From: Chloromonas sp. AAM2 | Taxonomy: Eukaryota; Chlorophyta; Chlorophyceae; Chlamydomonadales; Chlamydomonadaceae | DNA: 64,000 nucleotides | Direction of reading: 5' to 3' | NCBI GenBank assembly: GCA_004335635.1 | Contig: QAXH01006451.1 | Location: 1-64,000 of the forward strand | Part shown: one piece after another, positions 50,581-62,027 of the stretch | How positions within the stretch are numbered: position 1 is the stretch's first letter | How the letters are laid out: every line of letters begins with the position of its first letter | Translations under genes and position numbers: made by a program | Notes under the pieces: model-generated | The model's input: the letters and a program-made list of their open reading frames with translations, nothing else | Database searches by the model: none | What the model was told of the DNA's origin: nothing

Positions 50581-52641
50581 ATGACGTTCTCGATCAAGCG
50601 TCAGCATCAGGCACTTTCGCTTCCCAGCGATTTCAGTACACACGAGGCCGCGGAGGTGAGCCGAGGGCAAAAAATTATGAGAGCAGGGGTTTTCAGGTCG
50701 AATTGTGTGAGCAGTCTAAGAATCCTGCTTGCATGAGCGAGACCATTGGAATCAGCGTAGACGTAGCATGCCGATGCAGCACGCTGAGATCGCCCGCTGC
50801 CATTACCTGCCATCAATGCATGAACTTTGACCTGCTGCATGCAAATACGGTTACAATTGTGGTTCATTTGAAGGCGAGCTACGCACGTTCCCAAGGGCTG
50901 CTTTGCGCACTCATACCCTGCAGGTCACGTTTACAAAGCAGCCTCCACGCCAGTGCACGGAGTGCGGTGCCAAAGTCACACCACAGTGGCGTCAGGGACC
51001 GCAAGGTAAGCAAACCTGAGCGACTTGTACAGGCAATTGCCTTATCAGCTTCACTGCCTTGTAGTAAATTCTGGCCCTGAGGCCTAACCAACTGCATGCC
51101 AGCAGGGTTCACAAAGGTGTTTGCTGTTCTGCCGCAGGCCCGCAAACACTTTGCAATGCATGTGGCGTTCGGTACAGCCGCCTGCATCGCAAGGTCAAGA
51201 CTCCCAAACGTCAGTTGAATGACTCTCCCGCCTCATCCAAGGTGCGGCACAAGACTTCGGTGTGGGCCCAGGTACCGCTCTGAGGAGTGCGAAGCAATAT
51301 TACATCAAATCGTCCAAAAAAAAACACCAATAATTTGCCTGCACACTGTTCTAAACACCGCGCAACAATCACGGCCCTGGTACACACACCGCCTGGTAAC
51401 TGCCTCTCATAGAGGATGCAAAAGAGTGGGACGCAGTTGAAAAGCCGGCCAAGGCGCACGAGACAACACAGTAAAAGGACAGTTTCCACGACATAGGTGC
51501 CTGCGGGCAAAGGCATGGCTTGAAATCTAGATGCACATACATAACCATTCGTCCACGTGTAGGAGGAGCATGAGGAGGAATTGGAGGACTCTGATGGCAT
51601 GACCATCTTCAATGGGTCCTCTGCAGCAGCGCACACCAGCCCAGCATCTACCCCTTCACGTGCCGGCACTGTGCCCGCATCATCTCCCGGCGCCTTCCAG
51701 GCCACCTCATCTGTGCGCCCTACCCGTGCCGTTCGCACTACCTTTGGCGCTCTGGCTGCGTTCACCGCCGCTGCCACCACCACTCCAAACAGCAGCCGAC
51801 GATCCAGCAGTGGTGCAGGCTCACTTGCGCCCTCTGTAAAAGACCGCGCAACTCTGCGAAACGTTTTACCTGAGTATGATTTGGATTGTGAGGCTGCCAA
51901 TCTGCTACTGAGCATGGCACAAGGCGAGCCTTGTAGAGACGGCAGCCAGCAGGCGCCAGCCAGCAGGCGGGCAGCTGCACCAGCTGCAGCAACAACAGCC
52001 GCGGCACAGGTTGCAGCTGAGCATGGTGCAGCTCTGGAGGCTGATGTAGCCTTTGAACAGGCACAGCGTCAGCTCAGCACCGAGGCGCTGTCCCCAGAGC
52101 AGCAGGCGCATCCCAAGCCATGCCTGCAGCCTGGTGAGGTGCGCGCCCTGCAGCAGCTGTGCGGGATGTTTGACGAGCGCTTCAAAGACCTTGTGGCGGC
52201 GCGTGCGGCATGCGACGCTGTGGCACGGGTAGGTGCTTGTTGCGGATAGTGATGCATAATGACAGCCAGTCCTTCGTTGCCAGTTAGGTGGCATGGAGGT
52301 TCACGCGCCCACTGAATCACCCAAGCTTTCCGAAGGCAATGTGTCTGATCATGGTTGCAACGTGATTGTCTACCCAGGTATTGCGCCTGAAGCAAGAGGA
52401 GGCACGAGTGGCCCAGGCCGCGGCCCGTAGCGCTGCACAGCTGCTTATGGTGCATGCCGCCGCCCTTTCCTCACACGAAGTGGTGCTCCGGGCCTTGGCC
52501 GCTGCGCATTCAAGCCACCAGGATAAGCCTGCACTGGCAGCCGAGCAGGCTGAAACCTGCGACCCTGCTGCAACAAAAATCGCCCCAGTTGCCGCAGTTG
52601 AGCACAGCGCGGACGCACGGCTTGCAGTGTTGTGCGAGTAG
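50581..52641 (+). CDS. GATA-type zinc-finger transcription factor
   Basis: Five exons in phase (50581-50655, 50924-51005, 51138-51241, 51563-52228, 52378-52641) give 396 residues. A single GATA finger (about 34-60) is split by the second intron. It starts CTECGAKVTPQWRQGP and ends with TLCNACGVRYSRLHRK, a C-x2-C-x18-C-x2-C spacing typical of plant GATA factors, which bind WGATAR. A basic tail KVKTPKR follows. Next comes an acidic EEHEEELEDSD segment, Ala/Ser/Thr/Pro-rich sequence, and a C-terminal helical region with probable coiled coil (RALQQLCGMFDERFKDLV, RLKQEEARVAQAAARSAA). Plant GATA factors act in light, nitrogen and plastid-development responses; the role here is not known. Start codon choice rests on the short first exon ending in EAAE/GTGAGC. 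Confidence 0.88.
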
Positions 52642-52791
52642 CCGCATGCTCAGCCAGTGCTGGGACTTCCTTGGACTTGCTGGGGCTTGGGTTGCATACA
52701 CATCTCATTGATCAGTAGTTGGTATGGACGTGCCTTTCCCATCCGGGGAACACCTTTTGACTGCAGCTTAAGTACCCTTTCCAAACTGGGG

Positions 52792-52878
52792 GTTTATAGT
52801 GAGTGCTTTGCGGACATTTGCAAGCTTGACTACACACGCTGTTCCCATACTAGCATTGCTCTACAGGAGATGGAATCG
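52792..52878 (+). repeat. 87-bp direct repeat, copy 1
   Basis: It starts GTTTATAGTGAGTGCTTTGC and ends GGAGATGGAATCG. It differs from the copy at 54633 at only two positions. Confidence 0.92.
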
Positions 52879-53040
52879 TCGCCCGCATGACACACAGATT
52901 TCACGTCAAGCGGAGCAGCAACATGGCGCCTGGGCACATGGCACATGGCGTAAGGACATGTCTGTACATAAAGGTGGCCAATCGCAAAACGCCTTCCACG
53001 GGTTGCACTTGGAGCTCTGCCGGCGGGCTATATATGTGCC

Positions 53041-53072
53041 AGCTTGCTGTGGCGCTCAAGGCCCCCCCTATT
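53041..53072 (+). repeat. 32-bp dispersed repeat, copy 2
   Basis: AGCTTGCTGTGGCGCTCAAG plus a C7 run, matching 49464-49495 with one mismatch. Confidence 0.85.
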
Positions 53073-54632
53073 AGTGACGGATTGAAGAACAGCAACGCTG
53101 AGTCCCACCACTTCAACTATGTTTTGGACAGGCTGGATTGCTGCTGACCATGCTGAGCTGTGGCATGGCATGGGCTTCCACCAGAAGCGTGGCTCTCATA
53201 GGGTTCGCTAACGATTGTATTCCGGCCTTGGCTTAAGACACTTCGGATGGGTCTGGCTAGGCAGGGTTGGGAGCAAGTTGATCTGCATTGCGGTTGAGGT
53301 TGCTTCAGTCTGTGATATCTGCCATTTGCTATTTACTAGCTTCACAATTGCAACGCATTGTGCCCTTAGACAGACATTGCTGCAGCAGGACCCCTTATGT
53401 GACCCAGAGCCAGCACGTGTGTTTGGCAGGGCGGGCACAACTGAAGTGGCACTGCTGCAAGTTGTGAGAGACGGACTTGAGAGTGAGAAATGTTGCGGTT
53501 GGCGTAGATGCTGCGTGCGGAAGTTTTTTCTTGATGGGATTGGCGCTAGGCAGCTGCGGTCCAGGCATGCCAGAACCTACTCCTGGGTTCAAGCACATGG
53601 GCTGCAGCTGACTGGCCACAGCATGGCACATGGTGATAGGTGCGTATGTGCATACTGTATAAGGACAGGTTGGCATGACCAAAGGATGGGACATGAATGA
53701 TGGGTAGGACTATTCCCATCCCAACTATGCATAGTGAATTTGTAGCAGGAAGTTGCAACGTTCGGCTATCTTTCTACGCACTATTGCTGGACCATACTGT
53801 ACGTTTTGAGTGATTTGCAAAAGAACCAGAGGGTCAAGTGATAGTGAATGCTGAAGCAGAGCTGAGCCTGGGACGACGTTGCACTGCGTTCTGTCTCTGT
53901 GGGCCAGATTACAAGTCACCACTGCCTGTTGTGGACTAAAGGTACACATGGACTTGAGCATGAGCTGGGCTTGGCATTTGGCTTCAGGTCCCCAGCACTG
54001 GTCTCGGTGGCTACACATGTATCCTATTGCATTGCGATGCTGAACGAGCAAGAAAAGACTGGCAAGGTCTGTGCAGGTTCTACTTGCAAGGATGCACACA
54101 TGACCAATCCTAGCAGCCCATTCGGTTGTAGTTCCTGGTGATTGTTCAGGCAAGGCTCAGCTGGATCAATGCCTAAATAGAGTTGTGATTGGCCTTTCAT
54201 GCATTGCTTTTACTAGAGACTGGGAGTTCGGCTGGTCACAACGATTAGCATCAAAGCAAACCGCCTGTACTCTGGCAAGGACTTGGTATCTGACCCTGTC
54301 ATTGGGCGCAGCAGATCTGCATTGCCAAATCTAGGTTTGCTAAGCCGCCATCCTTCTCTGGATCAAACAGGGCCTTGCTGTTGGTGTTGAGTACCAGGGC
54401 ACCACAAACGTCAACTGGTGCATGCACTGCCATGTGGTGTAGGAGGCAGCGCCTGCTGTTGATGGCAGAAATGAGTTGCTGTGAGCTTCGGATCTCAGGT
54501 TTAGAACATGAATGTATGATAGAGACTGGTCCTTGGACCGTGACTGTACATGAGAACCACAGCTGGAGACGCAGATGAAAACGTATCAATGCACTTTCTG
54601 TGAGGCAATTCTGAGCGGCACATGCCATGTGA

Positions 54633-54719
54633 GTTTATAGTGAGTGCTTTGCGGACATTTGCAAGCTTGACAACACACGCTGTTCCCATACTAGCATTGC
54701 TCCACAGGAGATGGAATCG
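54633..54719 (+). repeat. 87-bp direct repeat, copy 2
   Basis: It is 85/87 identical to 52792-52878 in the same orientation, 1,841 bp downstream. In one frame both copies encode ALRTFASLTTHAVPILALL; one difference is synonymous and the other changes Tyr to His. Confidence 0.92.
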
Positions 54720-55058
54720 ACATCCACTCCGCGATAGCACCTCAAGGGGTTGGCCACCACCTGGTGTGTCGCAATTCCGTTCACGTGTAGGCTGGACGGG
54801 TTGGAATCCCTCCCCTCTTGTGATGATCACGTTCTGTAGTGCAACCAAGCTAAGCAAAGATGGATTGAATGTCGTTGAGCGATTGCGTGATGCTGGACTG
54901 TAAGCCGTCACCTGATGTCTAACCCAGGGGTCTGTCAAAGCGTCTGGCAACGTCTGCAGCATTCATGTACCAGACAGTTGCACACATGCACTGACAGCAC
55001 TGTACCAGAGCCAGCACAGGCCATGTCTACAAAAGTATAAACAATTGAATGACAACCT

Positions 55059-58000
55059 TCACCCTGTTGCGCCAGCCAGCTGCTGTCGCATTTGCTCGTT
55101 GCTCTGAAGCAATCCGACCATGCAACTCTCTATTTCGCTGTCCAGGTGGTCTCGCTGAGTGATCTCTGCGTTCAGCTGTGCTATGTGTTCTTCTAGTAGC
55201 CGCCGCTCCACATACCTGAAGGCAAGGCCAATGGCAGTACAGAAGCTGTGCATGATAAAACAAATGTCGTTTGACATGCAAAACTCAGATATGTGACGCC
55301 AAACAGCCTTGCTGTCAAATCACAGCCCTGTCTGCAACATTCAAGGAAACTCCTGGGCTTGGACAGTAAATAGGTGGGATGGGCAAATACTTGAAAAGAG
55401 CTGCATCAGAGTTGTGTGCTGGTGCCGAACGTATATACCCTGACTCGTCCCGCAGGGGCCAAAATGATATTCAATAAAAATGGTCCTGCAGGTCCCGCAC
55501 CCGTACCAAAACATTATTATTTTTCACGCGGGCGTCCCGCAGACACAGCCAAACATCAATGTAATTCCGCACAGCATTCCCACAGCCGCTGTTGTTGAGC
55601 TGATAGTCTATGTGAATGGCTGTCAGATTGAGTCATGCATGCTATAACACTGCTAGGAGCTACACAGCTACTCATACCAATGCAGAAAGCGTCGTTTTCG
55701 CCTTGTCTTGTCGCGCTGCGGGATGTGACAAGGCATTTCACACCCCGCAGCGCGACAAGACAATGCATTTTATTTCCCGCGACGTCAAAAACAATTATTA
55801 AAATTCCCTGCCGCAAAAGGCCAAGAACGGGGTTTTGGACCCCGCACCCGCCAACAGTATTGCGGGATGAGATAAGGTCTATACGGTATGCTCACCAGTC
55901 GGACATCTGACGCTCTGACTCATACAACTTTGCGCTGTACAGCGCGGCTTCTGCCTCTCGCTCTGTCACTTCTTGCTGAAGGCGGTTGCGCATGTCTGTT
56001 ACCATGGTTCTTGCAACAACGGACACAGCTTTGCCCGTTGCCAAAGTCCCTGCACGCCTGCAACGCAGAGCACCTGACTGTCAGACTAATCACACCAGGT
56101 GAGTTGCGGCTGATTTGTGTGACACAAGGCCTACTCAGACAAGCCACTATCTGGGATTACTTACTTGTTAAGAAGCCGAGTGTAGTCGTCCCGGATCTGC
56201 CGATACTTGCTGTAGTGAAGGTGTGACTGAGCCAGGACGTCCTTAACATTGTGTGCTGCTGGCTGGCTGGGTTTGACTGATTGTGGGCCGTGCACTGCCA
56301 GTTGGCCCTCCAGTAGCGCGCACCGCCGGCGGGCTGCATCCAGTGCTGCATGCAGCTGCACCACTGTGGCGTCACGCTCCTGCATGGCAGGGCGAGCGGA
56401 GGATGTTAACCCAAGAAGCATTTGCGAAGTATGGGTTCAAACTTTTGTGTGCCACACGCTGATGCGTCGCCTGTAAGAGGTAACAACCTGTCATAATCCC
56501 TTCTGTAAACATCCCTGCTGCTACTCACTGATGAGCTGTGTTTCTAAACAACCTTTGACAAATCTGACCTGGCAGCAATGTGTACACAGTCTTGTATGGC
56601 TATACAGATGAAATGCTTGACAAATGCCAACAGACCTGCCGAGAAGCGGGTACCCGGCGTCCTGTGCTGTGAACCTTGGCTAATTTGTGAGCATTTGTGT
56701 GCTTCCTGCCCACCGCCTGTGCCCACCTGCAATGCCTGCACTACCAGACTGTCCAACTTTGCCTGAGATCCATTGGCTTGGCCAGCAGAGGTTTGGGGTC
56801 TGTTGCTCTGCTGCCTGGCTTGGAGCTCTGCTGTGCTGATGGAGAAACTGATGGGACTGGTGCTGCTGTTGGCCTTGAGTACCTGCGCAGCCAGAAGAGT
56901 GCTAGAACTAGTGTGCAGTGGTTGAGAGCTCGCACAGTGTGGAGGTCACCCTTGGCCTCTAGCCACCAAGCAGCTGGTGTGTCTGCCTGGCCCCCCTTCT
57001 GTTTAGTCAAAACTGTTGTCTGGTTAGCCATCCCTGACCTAGCACCAGCTCCGTGGCAGACGAGGTCATGGCAGATAACAGATGCTAGTGTCATGGTGAT
57101 CGTCTGTGGGCCCTGGCACCAGCCCACACTGCCAGCTCTGAAGGCCTTGACGCGACCTACTAGTTCAACGTGGCTCAATTCCACAACTAACGACTCACCT
57201 GCAACTCCTTCTCCAACTCAACATTTTTGTGGTACAACTTGCGCATGATGCTGCGAGACATGCCCAGTTTCTTTTCCAGTTCCTCAAGCCGCTTGCTGTT
57301 TGCTACATGACTGTGAGTCGTTCCTGTGTCTGCCCCTTGTTGCATCACAGCTGCCGTGCCAGCAGCAGCTGCGGCTGGCTGCATACTACAGGACAGGCCA
57401 GCTGATGTTGCTGCTGCCTCCAGGTGGTCTAGCGCCTGCTGTACAGTGGCCCGCACTGACTCATTGATTCCAAGGGAGGCCAGGGCGGCCAGCACATCGA
57501 GGCCTGTGCCAGCGTCATCGGCTGAGGCTGTTGTGCGTATACTGGCCATGCTGCCTGTGTCATCTGACAGGGACAAGGCGTTGCTTGAGGAAGTGCTGGG
57601 GCGCGTGCTGCTACTGCACCTCAAACTTGAGTCTTGTTCTTCATGCTGCTGTGGCACGTCCAAGGATGGGGCTGTTTGTGACCCTGCTGGGTGTGTCTTT
57701 GGCTGCCTGCTTGCACTACTGGCTGCGGCTGTTGAATCAGGTCGCTGCTGCAGTGATTTGCTTGTGGCTTTTGACCTGCATGCATCCGTATACGAGGCAG
57801 GTCATAGTTGGCCTGTGCAACAGATGCTGGTCCTACTTTGTCCACACTGCCAAGTTCTTATGCATGTGTGCCCTGGGTCTGTACAGGCGCACAGAGCAGC
57901 ATGGCAAGTCCACAGCAGACCTCAGATTACACTTACCTGGGTTGTGCTGCTGTGGAGGAGGTTCGTCTGTCCATCGCGCAGTGGCTGTGCTTTGAAAATG

Positions 58001-58492
58001 TGCCACTTGTCTCAGTCGCGCTGCAGTTGGCTCTTCTGTGCCCCTTGTGCTGGGTGGGGGTGGTAGTCCTCAGGTAAGATGAGCATGGACTTGTAGAGCT
58101 CAGGTAGCGCTTGCTCTTGGATCTAGAGGAAAATGAGATAGTGGGCAACCAGGAACCTCTGGCTTGTTTGAAGGGGAAAAGACGCGAAAGACAATGGTAT
58201 GCAAGCTTGTCCCTGCAACAGGTATGGCTTTAAGTGGTGTCAGGTCCACTTTGCAGCGTCACCAACTCTGCTTCACTTGTCCACCCGGTGTAACAAAAAG
58301 TGCGCATGTACGAATACGACGAAACGGCTCACCCCCCAATCCCATTGCTGCCGGACCCTCCACAGCCTCGGCGAATAAGCATTGATCCTGTTGATTGTCT
58401 GTGTCAAGTAAACTGTGAGCAAGCCCAGCTAAGGCATGGTTGCCGTGCAGCCGGTCAGGTAGAAGCTGTGCAATTGTCACATCTTTCAACAT
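55059..58492 (-). CDS. Coiled-coil protein, divergent partner of the RSP16-like gene
   Basis: Eight minus-strand exons in phase (58492-58277, 58212-58157, 58122-57937, 57775-57199, 56882-56727, 56379-56165, 56057-55896, 55215-55059) give 574 residues. The first ~230 residues have no recognised domain and are largely Ser/Thr/Gln-rich. A coiled coil begins with KRLEELEKKLGMSRSIMRKL, then YHKNVELEKELQ. It resumes after a Ser/Gln linker with VVQLHAALDAARRRCALLE, RNRLQQEVTEREAEAALY and YVERRLLEEHIAQLNAEITQ, and ends in EQMRQQLAGATG. I do not recognise the family. Its start codon is 22 bp from that of a radial-spoke DnaJ on the other strand, so co-expression, and a ciliary or basal-body role, is a reasonable guess but not shown. 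The two 5' exons are less certain than the rest. Confidence 0.72.
55440..55870. mobile_element. Candidate non-autonomous element with strong hairpin, in an intron
   Basis: A perfect-looking stem pairs TTGTCTTGTCGCGCTGCGGG (55703-55722) with CCCGCAGCGCGACAAGACAA (55744-55763). Stem length grows to about 25 bp with TGTGA/TCACA and the loop is about 10 bases. The surrounding 400 bp contrasts with the gene: AT-rich blocks alternate with repeated CCCGCACCCG motifs at about 55494 and 55840. It lies in the last intron (55216-55895) of the coiled-coil gene. Confidence 0.6.
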
Positions 58493-58514
58493 GGTCAGCG
58501 AAGGGCTCGTTGTA
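58493..58514. promoter_or_regulatory. 22-bp interval between two divergent start codons
   Basis: Both 5' UTRs must overlap the other gene's first exon if the start codons are right, because 22 bp cannot hold two promoters. Transcription start sites then lie within the opposite coding region. Confidence 0.45.
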
Positions 58515-60811
58515 ATGCGCGGAATTGACTTCTACGATATTCTGGGGCTGACAAGGTAAGACTTCCGGCCGACCCGCGCTGGGACCCCGGTGCCGTTGGG
58601 TAAGCAATTGATTGCTCATTTGTTTGCCTGATTGTATTTGCGCAGGAGTGCTGATGACCTAGAGATCAGAAGAGCGTGAGTGCTTGTGTCACTGCATCTA
58701 AGGGAATTCAAGGCAGCCCAACAATGTCCACAGCTGGTTCATCGCAGGTCATTGTCAGGCCTACGCAGTTCAAGTATCGTCCATGTGATATCCGGCTGCC
58801 GGCCTTGCGCATCGCAGGTACAGGAGGCTAGCCCTAAAGTACCATCCGGACATCAATAAGGAGGCAGTAGCTGCAGAGGAATTCTCTCGCGTTTGCGAAG
58901 CTTATGAAGTCCTGAGCGATCGTGAGTCACAGCCAGGTTGCTGCTCAGTTGTCCTCATCACCCTTGGCACCCTAACCTAGTTGCCCTAACCCTTGCACCC
59001 TACCCAACTTGATGCAGCCAAGCGCAAGGGATTCTTTGATCTCTATGGGGAGGCTGCTTTGAAAGATGGAATTCCGGATGGGCAAGGAGGTGGGTGCGCA
59101 GTCATTGTCAGCTTATGACAAATCACCATGTTTGAACAGACACCCACAATCTGCCCCATGCTTCACCAACCCGCAGGGCTCAAAGGTGGCATTTATCGCT
59201 TTGACCCAGATGTATCGCCCAATGCTGTGTTCGCACGCTTCTTTGGAACTGCAAATCCATACGAGGCCTTGGATGGTAGGTGGCAGCAGCAGCTGCAGCA
59301 GCTGGTACAGGACTGCTTCGCAAGACTTTGCACGCAGCTGGTTGATGCATCATGCCATCACGCACCCCTTGCTTGGTCTTAACATAATTACTTTGCAATT
59401 GCTGTGCAGCGATCTCAGCACAGTTTGAAGCTATGACTACACAAGAGCCTCTCAAAACAGCCAAGAACAAAGTGGTAAGTGATATTCTGCCGCTATCAGA
59501 ATGACAGCATGACATAAAGAAATGACTATATCACAGCGTCACTGTGTGTTGTGTCGTTGACGTGTGCAGTACACTGTTGATCTCACGTTGGAGGAGGTCT
59601 ACCACGGCTGCTTGAAAAAGGTCACACACAAGCGGAAAGTGTTGCTGGAAACAGGCGAATACAGTGAAGAACCCCGGACACTAACCATTGACGTCAAACC
59701 TGGCTTGCCAAGCGGGACACGATTTGTGTTTGAAGGGTGAGTTCGGTCTTGTGTGGTGGCACAAACAGCCGCCTGAGATGATCATGCCCACAGCGTATGA
59801 GGTAGCTACACCAAATGCAATGATTTGAATTGTATGTGCTGTCCGATTAATGCATCACAAAAACAGAAACGTTCAACAAGCCAGCTTTTGATCGTCTGCA
59901 GTGAGGGCAACAAGACCCCCAAGAAGGAGCCCGGGCCCGTTGTGTTTGTCCTGAAGACGCTACCCCACAAGCGCTTTGCCCGGCGAGGGTCCGACCTTGT
60001 GCACAAGGTGACGCTGCCGCTGTACCAGGCGCTGGTGGGCGCCTGTGTGGAGGTGCACACACTGGACAGCAGGTGAGGCAAGGCAGGTTCATGGCAGGAC
60101 TAGCGTAGGATGAAGCCACAGGAGGGGGTTTTGAGCTTTGAGGTCAGAATGGCGGTAGATCAGCGGGAACTGCTGGTACCGGCGGCAATCTACATGCAGT
60201 TCTGGTGCCAGCGAACAGGATGGGCCAGTGCATGGCTTTGATTTGTCCAAATGTGGACCAGGCAGGCGCAGACAAAGCTAGAGTGATGTGAGCGCTTCCA
60301 ACCTATTAAACGTCGCTCGTGACCTTATTATCCTGCATCAAAGCCAAGCCGATGTCAGATGGGCTAATACCTTAGTAATGAGAGCCGAACAGCCCTCCCT
60401 TGTACGCTCGCCTGGCCCCAGTTCACAAGCAGAGAGACATTGCCGCAGGAAAGCATTTGACGTACACAAGGAACAAGTCTGTCTGGTTTGCCCGCTTGTG
60501 ATTGCAGAACCCTATCTATACCCATTGCAGACATCGTCACCCCCGGATACAGCCAGATGGTCCCAGGGGAAGGGCTGCCCAAGCCCCAGGGGGGCCGCGG
60601 CAACCTGGTTCTCGAGGTGGAGCTCCTGTTCCCCAACGCCATCTCAGAGACACAGAAGATGCTCATCAAGAGCGCGTTCTTCCTCCCCGCAGTGCCCACA
60701 CGTGACCAGGTCAAGGCACTGCGCGCCTTCGAGGCAGCATTCAAGGAGCCGCTCACTGGGTGGGCCCACTGCCTACCCAAGGAGGAGGAAAAGCAGCAGA
60801 AGAAGGCATGA
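58515..60811 (+). CDS. RSP16: DnaJ/Hsp40 type II, radial spoke protein 16 (DNAJB13) orthologue
   Basis: Nine exons in phase (58515-58555, 58646-58675, 58818-58921, 59018-59089, 59177-59275, 59410-59474, 59570-59736, 59902-60072, 60508-60811) give 350 residues, about the length of Chlamydomonas RSP16. The J domain starts [10 protein letters not shown] and carries the HPD motif in [10 protein letters not shown], so it can stimulate Hsp70. [31 protein letters not shown] and [15 protein letters not shown] follow the DNAJB13/RSP16 pattern. The peptide-binding domain shows [36 protein letters not shown] and [19 protein letters not shown]. Ordinary type II DnaJs have a longer Gly/Phe linker. RSP16 joins the radial spoke of 9+2 axonemes, so the organism should be able to build a motile flagellum or keeps the genes for it. 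A Lys-rich tail EEEKQQKKA ends the protein. Confidence 0.9.
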
Positions 60812-62027
60812 GTGCCCCAGACACATTGCAGCTGTGCAGTGGAGAGCAGGTGCAGGACAACCAAAGTGCTGTGGTCCTGCCAATTCGGAATTGTATGCAC
60901 ATGTCACGGGCCAGTATCCTGTGAGTTCGGGACCCTTTGGATATGTCACGCATAGACATGTCTATGGACTGGCACCGATGGCCAGCGTGACGACTGCTGC
61001 CTCGTTTCAAACATATGTCGTTCAAAAGCGCAGGGTGTGTCTAACGGACCTAATGGCAATGCAGAGCAGGCGTACATGGGATCGTTTGCAGGCGTGTCCG
61101 CCCTGCATACGAATTCATTCAACAAGACGTCAGGCAGGATGAGTTTCTTCAGGCTACTGAGGCCTTGGGCTAGGCGCAATCTCACCCAAGCGCCCGAGCA
61201 TCCTTCACTGGTATTTAAACGGGACCTTGACCTGGACGTTGCTTTGTCCTTCATCAAGAGTTGCCTCTGCTTTTCTTGATGTGCCTTTGTTACAAATGTG
61301 CCATGGCATCATTTAAACGAGCTTCAATCCTGAGGATTCAACATTATCATGATTGCATTTCGGACAGAACCTCACGGCAGCCCTCCAGTGGACTGACATC
61401 ACTGTGACGGCCTCGCTCAATGTGCGCGCCTGTCAGCCAGGATCAAGACACCCATGAGACGCTGGCACAAGTTCAAGCCCTTTCCTCCTGCTTGCCCCAC
61501 ACCTCGCACATGCGCACTGTGCCGCCACACACAGATAAAACGTCTATAAGGCTTTTGAGGTGCTGGTGTGGCCAGGTGGCACTTGGCCGGTATTCCAGGC
61601 AGGTCTCTGAGCCCTGGGGTGTTTTTGAGTTCAATGACAACCACTGTGCTTGCGCTAGCATGCCAGGCCCAGAGCACGCAACAAAGAATTTCCCTCATCA
61701 CATTGAGGCCAGGACACCGTCGCCCTCGCCCATGAAATGTGACTTCTAGCAGTCCCGCGACAGGCCCTAACGCTTCGTGACAGACCTCTTTGGCAGTTTT
61801 GCTCCAGTTCTGACGACTCTGTCTTTGTTTCCAAAACAATGCATAAAAAAAACCCGTCCGGTAACTGCCAGCACGCAAACTTGGAACTGTGTTGTGATGA
61901 TGCTCAACCAGGTCACTTATCTGCGTGATTAAACCAAATGCCAAGACGATGCCATGGTGGCGCCGAGCCAGGTGTTAGCCGTTGAGGTGCATTAGAGCTC
62001 GTCCAACATTTTCAGCAACCTCACGAT
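60812..62027. other. Intergenic region between tandem genes
   Basis: It includes the 3' flank of the RSP16-like gene and the upstream region of the DENN gene. I see no exon, repeat or RNA gene that I can support. Confidence 0.4.

Larger units (their letters stand above)
52642..55058. other. Intergenic region between convergent genes, repeats only
   Basis: This 2.4-kb stretch has two copies of an 87-bp direct repeat (52792-52878 and 54633-54719) and one copy of the 32-bp repeat (53041-53072). Several frames of 70-160 codons occur, none with a recognisable domain or splice structure. Confidence 0.5.

Noticed and set aside
53215..53700. Plus-strand ORF of 161 codons
   Set aside because: No domain or exon structure; it lies in a repeat-bearing gene-free region.
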